61,777 nt of DNA from Alphaproteobacteria bacterium (GTDB taxonomy: Bacteria; Pseudomonadota; Alphaproteobacteria; UBA11136). A program made the translations under genes and the position numbers. Location: the NCBI GenBank assembly GCA_030739855.1, contig JASLYJ010000006.1, forward strand, positions 1 through 61,777, written 5' to 3'. Positions 31,148-39,521 of the stretch are shown piece by piece. The notes beneath the pieces are model-generated. The model was not told where the DNA came from, ran no database searches, and saw nothing but the letters and a program-made list of their open reading frames with translations. Within the stretch, counting starts at the first letter, position 1. Every line of letters starts with the position of its first letter.

Positions 31148-31627
31148 TTATCTTATAAGCTTCAACACGCATCCTCCGAATGCCTCCGTGCCTTTATTGA
31201 AACCCAAATTCTCACACTGGGTCTTTGCTGCGTCTAAGCCCATACTTGGAACGGCTCCACTGTCAGGTCTCCAACCGGAAGGGGCCCCCACTGCTTGGAG
31301 TTGTTGATCGCAGTTATGGCTGGTATACAAAGCTGTTAAATGCCTTGTGCGCTCATCTGCAGCGTCTTTTGCATCCGTGGTGTTTATGTAGGTGGCAACG
31401 AGCCCAGGCCACCAAAAAAGGAACGACGAAACATTCGTCCCTGTTAATCCTTGCTCATGATCGGCTAGCTGCTTGAATGTACCAGCTTCTCGCATAGCGC
31501 TCTTTAAGTCCTGACAAGATAACCGTTCGTCACCGGCTTGGACAGGCGCCACCTCATATGGTGTAGCGCAACCGGCAAGAAGCAGCCAAAGGAAAATAAG
31601 TGAAACTTTGTGATAAAACCCGTGCAT
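31148..31627 (-). CDS. small lipoprotein with CxxxGFxxGTxxFxxC motif
   Basis: 159 residues from the ATG at 31627, which has a good AAGGAG site a few bases before it. The signal peptide MHGFYHKVSLIFLWLLLAGC gives lipidated Cys20. After it come a helical region (LSCQDLKSAM ... INTTDAKDAADERTRHL) and a C-terminal motif ENLGFNKGTEAFGGC preceded by Cys. That motif recurs in small proteobacterial lipoproteins of unknown role. No function can be assigned. Confidence 0.7.
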   Translation of the reverse strand: MHGFYHKVSLIFLWLLLAGCATPYEVAPVQAGDERLSCQDLKSAMREAGTFKQLADHEQGLTGTNVSSFLFWWPGLVATYINTTDAKDAADERTRHLTALYTSHNCDQQLQAVGAPSGWRPDSGAVPSMGLDAAKTQCENLGFNKGTEAFGGCVLKLIR

Positions 31628-31747
31628 AGCCTTCTCCTTGGATGGAACACTCAAGCAGCTTTGCTACCTTGAGTCGACTTCTCCCAGGTGACTCTCAAAT
31701 CGCCTCATAACCGCCCCTCCTCAACGTAATTCTAACGCCGCAAGGCC

Positions 31748-32554
31748 TTAATACAATTTGTATGAGAGACCAACACCAATTTCGGTAGTCGTATTGGCTG
31801 GTTCCCACGCATACCAACTTACCAAACCAGCATAAGTAAGTGTTCCGATCTCAGATTTACCAATATCCCAATGTCTGGCAAATCCGTAGATAGTGGCATT
31901 ATCGCCGAGGTTATAGTCTATGTTGAAGTCTATCCCCCAACCATCAGACTGATCGTTTACAAGGTCATTGAAACCCGCGGAAATGTCGGAGGCGTATGAA
32001 GTCTGTTGTCCATCAAGAAAGAGATTAAACTGACCCTTGATTCTCCATTTATCGAATTTTGAGGGATTATAAATGGCGCCAAGTGGTAGGTAGAGATACT
32101 CTGATTGGCGGTCATAGCTTGAGTGCCCAGTTGAAGATGTTGAACCCCCGCCATCATCGTATAACCAGCGATATCCCAGCCCAACTATTGGAGTGACGTC
32201 TCCAAGCCTATATCCCGCGAATACTTCACCTCTAAATTTATAGTAGTCTTTATCCATTGTGCCTGTGCTAGCACTATCGTAGTTAACCCAACCTCGAGTT
32301 ATTTCAAGCGTATGGAAGAAATTCCACGGGTTACCGGTTGGCCGAGTTTCCCAATCTCTGAGCCCTAAAGAGACGAAAGCGATGTCTGACTCGTCAGACA
32401 TGAAAAAATTTCCGCTATCATCTGTTTCTTCATAGTCGTAATAACTGAGGTCGAACGTAACTTCTTCTGAGTGCACTAAAGAAGACTGAATTATTAAGAC
32501 AAAAAATCCAAATAATCCTATCAATATTGTGTTAGCGCTTGTTGAAATTTTCAT
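31748..32554 (-). CDS. putative outer membrane beta-barrel protein
   Basis: About 268 residues from MKISTSANTIL. A signal peptide ends near VHSEE. The mature part alternates polar and aromatic residues in strands (VTFDLSYYDYEE, YKFRGEVFAGYRLG, ATIYGFARHWDIG) and ends in Tyr (GVGLSYKLY), as needed for Bam recognition. Acidic, Asp/Tyr/Gly-rich, no family recognised. The DNA is more AT-rich than the conserved neighbours, which fits an accessory gene. Confidence 0.65.
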   Translation of the reverse strand: MKISTSANTILIGLFGFFVLIIQSSLVHSEEVTFDLSYYDYEETDDSGNFFMSDESDIAFVSLGLRDWETRPTGNPWNFFHTLEITRGWVNYDSASTGTMDKDYYKFRGEVFAGYRLGDVTPIVGLGYRWLYDDGGGSTSSTGHSSYDRQSEYLYLPLGAIYNPSKFDKWRIKGQFNLFLDGQQTSYASDISAGFNDLVNDQSDGWGIDFNIDYNLGDNATIYGFARHWDIGKSEIGTLTYAGLVSWYAWEPANTTTEIGVGLSYKLY

Positions 32555-32724
32555 CAAATACCCCACACTTCATTCGGTCTGAACTTGAGACATGCCTCCG
32601 CCCAGTGTGAGTACACGCAGAAACCGTGGCTCACGCTAAAAGCAAAACGATAGTTGTAGAACTTCTCATTCTGCGTCGAGCACCCCCACAATAACTAGCA
32701 TCACATGGTCACTAAAGACGAACG

Positions 32725-33408
32725 TTAAAAGTTACGTGTGAGACCTACGAGAAGACTGTGGTTTAAGACATCTATATCAAAGCTTGTGCCGTCTACAGCC
32801 GTAAAACCTGGGTCAGAGGTTCCAAAAAGCCGGTATGAAACCCCAGCAGACAACTTTTCAGTAAGTCCGTAATTAATTCCTGCGCCCGCCTGATATGCAA
32901 ATACAGTGTCAGTATCATCGGCCAGAAGGGTTGAAAGGGCGGTCGCGTCATTTACGCTGACCGTCGCGAACCCTAGCCCACCCAAAACGAAAGGGCGTAT
33001 ACGACGGCCGGACTTAGATTTAAGATTAAAGTCCTGGGCGACATTTGCCATGAATCCGAAAGTGCTGGTGTCTCCTGAAAGTGCAGTAGTCGCGGATAAG
33101 GCGGTGCCAAAAATGGTTTGATTAATGCTTACGGTAATATCATCGTAATCATTGTTTCGGTAGGACAATTCTCCTTCAACGCGCAATCCTGAAGACAGTT
33201 CTTTGCCTATTGCCCCCAAAACTAATGGCCCAGTATTAAGAGAGTGCTCAACATCGACAACACCAAAGGTGGAGGAATTAATATCCGAATCCGGGAATAT
33301 ATTGATGCCAGCACCGAGACTGGCGTACCAGCCATCATCTGCGGTAGCCGGCATCGCATAAGCGATTCCAGATATTGCTAACACGCCAATACTCAACATT
33401 TTTTTCAT
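32725..33408 (-). CDS. OmpA-like/OmpW-size outer membrane beta-barrel protein
   Basis: About 227 residues from MKKMLSIGV, with a signal peptide cut near MPATADDGWYASLG. The opening GWYASLGAGIN, the pattern of eight amphipathic strands and the final Phe (HSLLVGLTRNF) fit the OMP_b-brl family. It probably serves as a small surface or structural barrel. A GA/TG simple repeat lies about 150-185 bases upstream of its start and might affect expression. Confidence 0.75.
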   Translation of the reverse strand: MKKMLSIGVLAISGIAYAMPATADDGWYASLGAGINIFPDSDINSSTFGVVDVEHSLNTGPLVLGAIGKELSSGLRVEGELSYRNNDYDDITVSINQTIFGTALSATTALSGDTSTFGFMANVAQDFNLKSKSGRRIRPFVLGGLGFATVSVNDATALSTLLADDTDTVFAYQAGAGINYGLTEKLSAGVSYRLFGTSDPGFTAVDGTSFDIDVLNHSLLVGLTRNF

Positions 33409-33555
33409 AATGGACACCATATGTTGAGGCCATTAAACCGATAATCTCATCTCTGCTACGGTTGTTTATTAGGGCAAAAACGCAAGAAACGAGAAGTTAA
33501 AATCCGGGCCTGCGGACAACTACAACCGGCCTTGTCATTACACAACCTGGCGAAC

Positions 33556-33593
33556 GAGAGAGAGAGTGAGAGAGAGAGAGAGAATGTGTGTGT
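33556..33593. repeat. GA/TG dinucleotide microsatellite
   Basis: A run of alternating GA (interrupted once by TG at about 33567) of some 28 bases is followed by a short TG run. Such tracts are rare in bacteria outside slippage-prone contingency loci. It lies in the 487-bp gap 33421-33907 between a beta-barrel gene and a divergent membrane gene. The remainder of this gap holds only a likely promoter near its right end; I see no gene. Confidence 0.85.
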
Positions 33594-33842
33594 CGGCTCC
33601 GTCTGCAGTAGACTATAAGTCGGTTACAAAATAGTAACTCTTGGCAGGGTGATGTCTAAGTTTATCAAGGTCTTAGACATTCCCTCTAGGGTGAAAGGCT
33701 TCCAGATTTTACATGATAATGGCGTCCTCCACCCACCTGATATCAGGCTATGCCGGAAAATGGATTCCCGACACCCCACAAAGACGCAAAAGCATTTATA
33801 AGATTTTAAAGAGTGGAAAAGTGCGTCAGACAGTTGGTTTTC

Positions 33843-33871
33843 TTGACTTATAAAGCGCGTATGCAACTATC
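33843..33871 (+). promoter_or_regulatory. possible promoter for the two-TM membrane protein
   Basis: TTGACT at 33843-33848 is a near-consensus -35. A weak -10, ACTATC, begins 17 bases later at 33866. The gene starts at 33908 after GGGGAGGAAGG. The -35 and spacing are good; the -10 is poor. Confidence 0.35.
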
Positions 33872-33907
33872 AAACTGTGCATTTCTCGCGGCTAAAGGGG
33901 AGGAAGG

Positions 33908-34438
33908 ATGAATACTAAAATTTTGTTTATAGCGTTTGCACTTATCATCACAGCCAGTGCGGCCGTGTTTGTGTACTATTCTGATGTGAACATTTTATCT
34001 GGCACGTTAGAAAAGATGGCTATGCCTGAAGTTCAGTCAGGTGATGCATTCCCTGAAACTGCCATTAGCGAGAATGCTGCCGTAAATCCGCCTGATGTGT
34101 CCACTGTTACCGACACTGTCGAAGTATTTCTTCTGCGGGATGACGGCTCTATAGCAGAAGAGTTCTCTCTGGACATGCGGTGGGTTATTATCTTGCTTTC
34201 GCTAGTGGTGACCGTGACGCTCGTTGCCGTCGTTGCCGTAACAACCTCATTCTGCTTGTATCGACGGAAAAGACTCCTTCCTAAAGATCAACAACAAATA
34301 GACACTCGCACAGCTGACTACAGTTCAATGACTGGTAGCGACCAGAGGTTCGACGAAAAGCAGCACCATGACGATCGCAACGCCTCTGCCTACGGCCCCG
34401 ACCAGAGGCCTGACGAAAAGCAGCGCCAGGACGATTAA
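33908..34438 (+). CDS. unknown membrane protein with two TM segments and repeated charged tail
   Basis: 176 residues with a strong ribosome site (GGGGAGGAAGG). Membrane segments are at about 4-24 and 91-115, the second followed by basic YRRKRLL, so the loop between them (about 65 residues, acidic) should be periplasmic and both ends cytoplasmic. The C-terminal tail carries two near-identical units, DQRFDEKQHHDD and DQRPDEKQRQDD, encoded by 36-bp repeats at 34340-34375 and 34400-34435. I recognise no family. Confidence 0.6.
   Translation: MNTKILFIAFALIITASAAVFVYYSDVNILSGTLEKMAMPEVQSGDAFPETAISENAAVNPPDVSTVTDTVEVFLLRDDGSIAEEFSLDMRWVIILLSLVVTVTLVAVVAVTTSFCLYRRKRLLPKDQQQIDTRTADYSSMTGSDQRFDEKQHHDDRNASAYGPDQRPDEKQRQDD
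34340..34435 (+). repeat. two 36-bp direct repeats in the tail of the unknown membrane protein
   Basis: The units at 34340-34375 and 34400-34435 both start GACCAGAGG and end GACGAT, with only a few differences, and are 60 bp apart start to start. They keep the reading frame and suggest a recent duplication inside the gene. Confidence 0.8.
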
Positions 34439-34452
34439 TCCCTGATGCAACA

Positions 34453-35226
34453 TTATTTCGTGTAGCTGCGGCTGGCCGCTACCTTGGCCTGCGCCATCTC
34501 GCGCAGTAGGGCGATGTCCACGGTGTCGAGGACGAAGTGGTATCCCGCCTCAAACAGGGCAGGGGCAGTGCGCCCGGCGGTGGCCATAGTCCCTAGCAGG
34601 GCTCCTGCATTCTTGGCGGCCTCACTTACGCGCGCCATGAGCGCGTCTATTGTGGCGCAGTCGGGGTTGTTGAAGTGGCCGGCGCTGGCCGACAGGTCCA
34701 TGGGTCCCACCAGCAGCATGTCCACGCCTTCCACGGAGGCGATCGCGTCCACAGCATCTACACCTTCCATGGTTTCGATCTGGCAGATGAGAAGAAACTC
34801 CGTTTTAAACCATTCAAGATAGCCACCAATATCCACACCATAACCGGACGCCCGGATTACGGAATGGGCCACCCCACGGATACCTTCGGGAGGGTAGCGA
34901 CAGGCCTTCACGGCGGCCCGGGCCTCGTCGGCGGAACTCACCGCTGGCACCATGACACCCGCGGGCCCGGCATCGAGTGCCCGCTTCAGGTCCACCGGAT
35001 CGTTGGCGGGGACACGAATCAGAGGCGCTGCGCCACCGGCGGTGATGGCTTGAAACTGCTGTACGGCGTTTTGGAAATCGCCGGGGCCGTGTTCCATATC
35101 CGTCATTACGGCGTCGTAGCCGCTTGTGGCCAAAATCTCTGCGGCCACGGGACTACCCATATTGGATAGGCATCCCAGCGCCGGACGGCCGTCTTTCAGC
35201 CGTTTCTTGAATGAAGGTATGGCCAC
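34453..35226 (-). CDS. HpcH/HpaI-family aldolase (class II, pyruvate-type)
   Basis: 257 residues, the usual length for 4-hydroxy-2-oxoheptanedioate and 2-keto-3-deoxy-sugar-acid aldolases, which split such acids to pyruvate and an aldehyde with a divalent metal. Family landmarks are DAVMTDMEHGPGD near 38-50, PLIRVP, AGVMVPAVSSADEA, the metal Glu in CQIETMEGVDA, and VGPMDLSASAG. The exact substrate is not readable. It is a lone gene between ORFans, so the context gives no pathway. Confidence 0.88.
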   Translation of the reverse strand: MAIPSFKKRLKDGRPALGCLSNMGSPVAAEILATSGYDAVMTDMEHGPGDFQNAVQQFQAITAGGAAPLIRVPANDPVDLKRALDAGPAGVMVPAVSSADEARAAVKACRYPPEGIRGVAHSVIRASGYGVDIGGYLEWFKTEFLLICQIETMEGVDAVDAIASVEGVDMLLVGPMDLSASAGHFNNPDCATIDALMARVSEAAKNAGALLGTMATAGRTAPALFEAGYHFVLDTVDIALLREMAQAKVAASRSYTK

Positions 35227-35244
35227 CTGGGGTCCTCTTTACAA

Positions 35245-35511
35245 TTGGGTCTGCAGATATATATCTGGATCGGTGTTGCCTTGGGTTGGCCGAGTGCGTT
35301 AGTCCAGGTGTTTGTTATCGTATTTGCAATCCTTGCGCGTGGTTTCGGACTTGTCACGCTGTTTTTGATTCTTTGTACGCCCGTGGTAAATGCGGTTTAC
35401 TCCGGTCTTGCAGGCGGCTTCCTCTTTGGTGCGTTTTTTTCTGAAACGATTGAAATTGACAATTTCGCCCATGAAATCCCTACCCTTGAGAAGTGTATGG
35501 ACCTAGAGTAG
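35245..35511 (+). CDS. possible 88-residue small membrane protein (TTG start)
   Basis: In the 411-bp gap before the AsmA gene, a frame from TTG 35245 encodes hydrophobic segments at about 3-32 and 34-66 and an acidic tail. The membrane-like composition argues for a real gene, but there is no ATG and no clear ribosome site, and two other frames here are also open. The rest of the gap shows nothing else. Confidence 0.3.
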   Translation: MGLQIYIWIGVALGWPSALVQVFVIVFAILARGFGLVTLFLILCTPVVNAVYSGLAGGFLFGAFFSETIEIDNFAHEIPTLEKCMDLE

Positions 35512-35637
35512 CTGGGTAAGTGCTACATTTCCCGTGGTGTTTTTTCTGATTTACGATTTTCCAATTTACGGTGGGCGAACGTAACGTCCCCCACAAGATT
35601 TAACCGTTGTGGCGCGACTGCGCTGGGAGGGTGTCCT

Positions 35638-38600
35638 TTGCGGAAACTGTTAATAGTCCTCTTGGGTCTGATCGCGATCTTCGTGGCCGCTGTTCTCGTG
35701 ATGCCTAGTTTCATCGACTGGAATGAATATAAGGGCACCATCGCCAGCCAAGCCACAAAGATGACGGGCCGTGACGTTTCCATTGGCGGTGACCTCAGGC
35801 TCTCGGTGTTCCCCATCCCTGTCTTGTCGGTCCAAGACCTTCACCTCACCAGTGTGGAAGGCGCGACCGAAGCCGATATGGTGAGCATCAAGGCTCTGAC
35901 CATGCGTGTGGCACTGTGGCCTCTGTTCGCAGGAGAGGTGAAGATAGAATCTATTTCCTTGGTGGAACCGGTCATCCATCTCGAGGTTCTTGAAAACGGC
36001 CTCAATAACTGGACCTTTGCGGCGTTCGAAACCTTCTCTGGAAGGGAGATGGACCCCACAATTCTAGCAATCGAAAACAAGGCAGAGGAGCCAGTGGAGC
36101 GTAGGGAGACGCCCTCCGAGTCCGATCTGGGGGCTGGTTCAGGAGATGAGCCTGGCAAGCCCGATATGATGGTGATGCTCGACCACTTTGCCATCAGAAA
36201 CGGCACCCTTACTTATCGTGATGCTGGTTCCAGGACCTTCGAGAAGATCACGGGCTTCAACGCCAACATCGCCGCCAGATCCCTTAAAGGCCCCTTTGAG
36301 GCTGAGGGGGATATGGTTGTTCGTCACCTTCCTGTGAGCTTTTCTGCAAAGATAGGACCTCTCAACTCTACCCACCCCTTTCCGTTGACACTAGAAGTAG
36401 GCCTTGATCCAGCTAAAATCAGTGCACGGATTAGCGGATCGCTGTCGAAGTTTTCTGCTGACGGGAAATTCACCGGCACTCTTAAGATAGATGGCGACGA
36501 CCTTGGCAAAGCCATTGCCTTCTCGGCTCCTGGTGCCATATCGGCTCTGCCGGGGTTCCTAACCCAAGAGGTGACGATGAACGGTGCATTGACAGCCTCG
36601 GCCAAGGACGTTGCTGTGAACGATTTGTTTCTGCAGTTTGGTGATATCAAAGCCAGTGGGACTGTCGCTGCCGCTCTTTCGCCCTCCCTGCGGACGGATG
36701 CTACCCTTCGTTTCAGCCGGGTCGATCTGGACAAGTGGCTGGCCATGCCAGGAAGGAAGGCAAAAGCAGCGTTGGACTGGAAGGTCGCTCAGGATCGGTC
36801 CAGAGGCGATAAGCCTGCCGTTGTTTCGGAGAAGAAGGAAGGGAAAGATAAGCAAGCGCCACTTGGATTTTCCTTGCCTTCTGGGTTTGCCGCCTCCCTC
36901 AACCTCTCCACCGAAGTGCTGGTTTACAACGGAAAGGTGATCCGCGAGGTGGTGATGAACACGGTCCTGGAGAAAGGGCGTCTGTCGGTAAGCAAGGCCA
37001 CGGCACAGCTCCCCGGTAGCACCAGTTATGCCCTTTCTGGTACTCTTACCGCGAGCAAAGGCCGGCCCGTTTTTGCCGGAAGTTTCAAGGCAGCGTCGAA
37101 GAACCTGCGTGCACTTCTTGACTGGCTGGAAGTCGATATCGACGGTGTTCCCGCCGATCGGTTGCGAGGGCTCAGCCTGTCGGGACAGGTCACAGGGTCA
37201 CGCCAGCAAGTGAACGTCACCTCCCTGGTGGCGCAGCTGGACGCCACCAAAATAACTGGCGGCCTTGCTATTGCCTTACGCGAGCGTCCGGCTTTCGGCC
37301 TCCAACTCAATCTCGACCGCCTCAACCTCAATGCCTATCTGCCCGTTGACGACGAGGCAGGAGAAGGAATTGGTCCGGCCAAAGGCCTCAAAGCAGAAGG
37401 CAAGGGGCGAGGAGACACTGGGGTGGGCGCCAGGGCGCAAAAGCCTACTTCTTTAAAGGTCGATAGCAAGAGGTTGCCGGACGCGCTTTCGGCACTGGGC
37501 GGTTTCGACGCCAATTTCAAGATTGCGGCAGGAACCATCGACTACAATAAAATAGCTATTAAGGGGGTGCGTCTCGATGGAACCCTTCAGGGCGGGAAGC
37601 TGACTCTACGCAATGTCGGGATTAGCAACCTTGCCGGGGCCGGGATAAAAGTCACGGGTTTGGTGGAGAAACTAAGATCTGCGCCGGAGGTGAGTCTTGA
37701 TTTCGACCTCAAGACGAAAAACCTTCCTGAGTTTTTCCGCCTCAGCGGCGGTGAGCCTCCGAAATTTTTCTCCCGCATGGGGAAGGTAACCTTTGCCGGG
37801 CGTGTAAAGGGATCCCTTTCCTCCTTGCAGCTCGATGCCGGTCTCGAAATGGCCGGAGGCAAGGCGACTCTGGCCGGGGTGGTGGAGGACTTGATCCTGC
37901 ACCCCAAGATGAACATGAATGTGGATATGACCCATCCCAGCGTTATCAGACTGGTGCGGGTCTTTATTCCCGATTACCGTCCGGCGGCTGTTAAACTCGG
38001 GGGAGTCAGTTTCCGCGGACAGATGCACGCCGACGCCGACCGCCTTATCCTGTCCAACGTAAACAGCCAGGTGGGCCCCGTGGCTCTTGCCGGCGAGGTC
38101 CAGATCGTTTTTAGCACCGCGCGGCCCCACGTGAAAGCCACCCTTTCAGGAAGCGAAATCATCATCGACTTGTTTCTGCCTGCGGCATCTAAATCGCTGG
38201 GGCTAGCTCCGGGGTGGAGGATGTATTTCATCCCTGCTGCGGCCCAGCACCAACAAGCCGCCCCCACTTCCACCCAAGCCGTGCCGTGGTCAAACGCGCC
38301 CCTTGACCTCTCAGCCCTTTCCGCCTTCGACGCCGATATCAAACTGGTGGCGCCAGCGCTGGCTTACGATAAATACCGCGTGGACAAGCCGCAGCTTGTG
38401 ATGAACCTCAAGGACTCGGTGCTTACTATTTCTCAGCTTTCAGGGAAGATGTTCGAGGGTGATTTCAACATGCAGAGCCGCCTTGTTGCAGCAGAGACGT
38501 CTACTCTTTCCAGTAGAATTTCCGTGGTTAACGCCGATATTAAACGGGCCTTGTTCGCCGCTGGCGACATTGACGTGGCAGATGGAAATTTGCAGTTCAC

Positions 38601-39270
38601 CCTCAATATGGCGACCTCTGGCCGCAGTTCACTGGAAATGATTTCCGCTCTTTCGGGCAAAGGGGTGATGAAAGTCACCGAAGGGGTGGTGGAAGGTTTC
38701 AACCTTACCGCCGTTAGCGAGAAGCTGAAAAATCTAGATAATACCCTGAGCTTCCTCTCCCTTCTTCAGACCTCCATGTCGGGGGGGAAGACCAGGTTCT
38801 CGCGCCTTGATGGCACCTTCGACATCGAAAAGGGCGTGGTCCGTACCAACAATATCCTGCTACTAGCCCAAGCGGGAGAAGGCCGGGCCTCCGGCGTTAT
38901 CGACCTGCCGCGCTGGATGCTGGACATCAAGACCAGCTTTTCTCTCACTGAGCATTCCAAGGCGCCGCCATTCGGCATGCATCTCAGCGGCTCCATAGAC
39001 CAGCCCAGGCGGGTCTTCGACGTCGAACGCCTGCAGGCCTATTTGTTGCAGCGCGGTGTGGGTACCCTGCTGCGCAAGGTCAGCCCCAAGAAGGGAGGTG
39101 AAGGCGGAACGGCGGGACAGATTCTTGATAAAATTCTTGGCAGCGAAGCTGGAACCAAGAGTAATCAAGGCCAGACCGCCCCTCCTCCCACGAAAAAACA
39201 AGAAACTATCAACCCTCTCAAGGAGCCGGAAAAGGTGCTCAAGGAGATTTTGAAGGGAATATTCAAATAG
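35638..39270 (+). CDS. large AsmA-family envelope protein
   Basis: 1210 residues. One N-terminal membrane segment (LLIVLLGLIAIFVAAVLVMP) is followed by the AsmA start FIDWNEYKGTIASQ, a long beta-rich periplasmic region of repeating amphipathic strands, and the C-terminal AsmA block around SSLEMISALSGKGVMKVTEG. AsmA-like proteins are bridge-like and linked to lipid transport to, or homeostasis of, the outer membrane. Most AsmA proteins are about 600-700 residues; this is at the long end. The start is TTG with GGGAGG seven bases before it. Confidence 0.88.
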   Translation: MRKLLIVLLGLIAIFVAAVLVMPSFIDWNEYKGTIASQATKMTGRDVSIGGDLRLSVFPIPVLSVQDLHLTSVEGATEADMVSIKALTMRVALWPLFAGEVKIESISLVEPVIHLEVLENGLNNWTFAAFETFSGREMDPTILAIENKAEEPVERRETPSESDLGAGSGDEPGKPDMMVMLDHFAIRNGTLTYRDAGSRTFEKITGFNANIAARSLKGPFEAEGDMVVRHLPVSFSAKIGPLNSTHPFPLTLEVGLDPAKISARISGSLSKFSADGKFTGTLKIDGDDLGKAIAFSAPGAISALPGFLTQEVTMNGALTASAKDVAVNDLFLQFGDIKASGTVAAALSPSLRTDATLRFSRVDLDKWLAMPGRKAKAALDWKVAQDRSRGDKPAVVSEKKEGKDKQAPLGFSLPSGFAASLNLSTEVLVYNGKVIREVVMNTVLEKGRLSVSKATAQLPGSTSYALSGTLTASKGRPVFAGSFKAASKNLRALLDWLEVDIDGVPADRLRGLSLSGQVTGSRQQVNVTSLVAQLDATKITGGLAIALRERPAFGLQLNLDRLNLNAYLPVDDEAGEGIGPAKGLKAEGKGRGDTGVGARAQKPTSLKVDSKRLPDALSALGGFDANFKIAAGTIDYNKIAIKGVRLDGTLQGGKLTLRNVGISNLAGAGIKVTGLVEKLRSAPEVSLDFDLKTKNLPEFFRLSGGEPPKFFSRMGKVTFAGRVKGSLSSLQLDAGLEMAGGKATLAGVVEDLILHPKMNMNVDMTHPSVIRLVRVFIPDYRPAAVKLGGVSFRGQMHADADRLILSNVNSQVGPVALAGEVQIVFSTARPHVKATLSGSEIIIDLFLPAASKSLGLAPGWRMYFIPAAAQHQQAAPTSTQAVPWSNAPLDLSALSAFDADIKLVAPALAYDKYRVDKPQLVMNLKDSVLTISQLSGKMFEGDFNMQSRLVAAETSTLSSRISVVNADIKRALFAAGDIDVADGNLQFTLNMATSGRSSLEMISALSGKGVMKVTEGVVEGFNLTAVSEKLKNLDNTLSFLSLLQTSMSGGKTRFSRLDGTFDIEKGVVRTNNILLLAQAGEGRASGVIDLPRWMLDIKTSFSLTEHSKAPPFGMHLSGSIDQPRRVFDVERLQAYLLQRGVGTLLRKVSPKKGGEGGTAGQILDKILGSEAGTKSNQGQTAPPPTKKQETINPLKEPEKVLKEILKGIFK

Positions 39271-39284
39271 CCTTAAACAGGCAG

Positions 39285-39521
39285 TCACCGCTGCTGCAAT
39301 TCTTCAAGCACGAAGAGGCGGGTGGCGCTGGAGAGGTTGCCGCTTCGTTCGGCGTCGATGAGGCTAATCAGGCGGTTTCGTGATAGGCCCCGGCGCGTAG
39401 CGATTTTTCCAAGGGCCTCCCAGAAGGAGTCTTCCAGCGATACGCTAGTGCGGTGGCCGGCCACAATCACCGAGTGTTTGTGTATGCGGGCACCGTCGCC
39501 ATCGGTAGGCGGGACGGTCAT
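39285..39521 (-). CDS. ribbon-helix-helix domain protein
   Basis: 78 residues of the RHH_4 type found in Alphaproteobacteria. A short N-terminal tail is followed by the RHH strand and helices ([28 protein letters not shown] is one block, given by its ends HKHSV and GKIA; then [13 protein letters not shown]). It overlaps the fumarase stop by four bases and is therefore co-translated with it. A DNA-binding role is inferred from the fold; the target is unknown. Confidence 0.8.
   Translation of the reverse strand: MTVPPTDGDGARIHKHSVIVAGHRTSVSLEDSFWEALGKIATRRGLSRNRLISLIDAERSGNLSSATRLFVLEELQQR

Noticed and set aside
33624..33866. 80-codon minus-strand frame
   Set aside because: It lies in an AT-rich gap overlapping the likely promoter of the gene at 33908, with no start signals or recognisable features.
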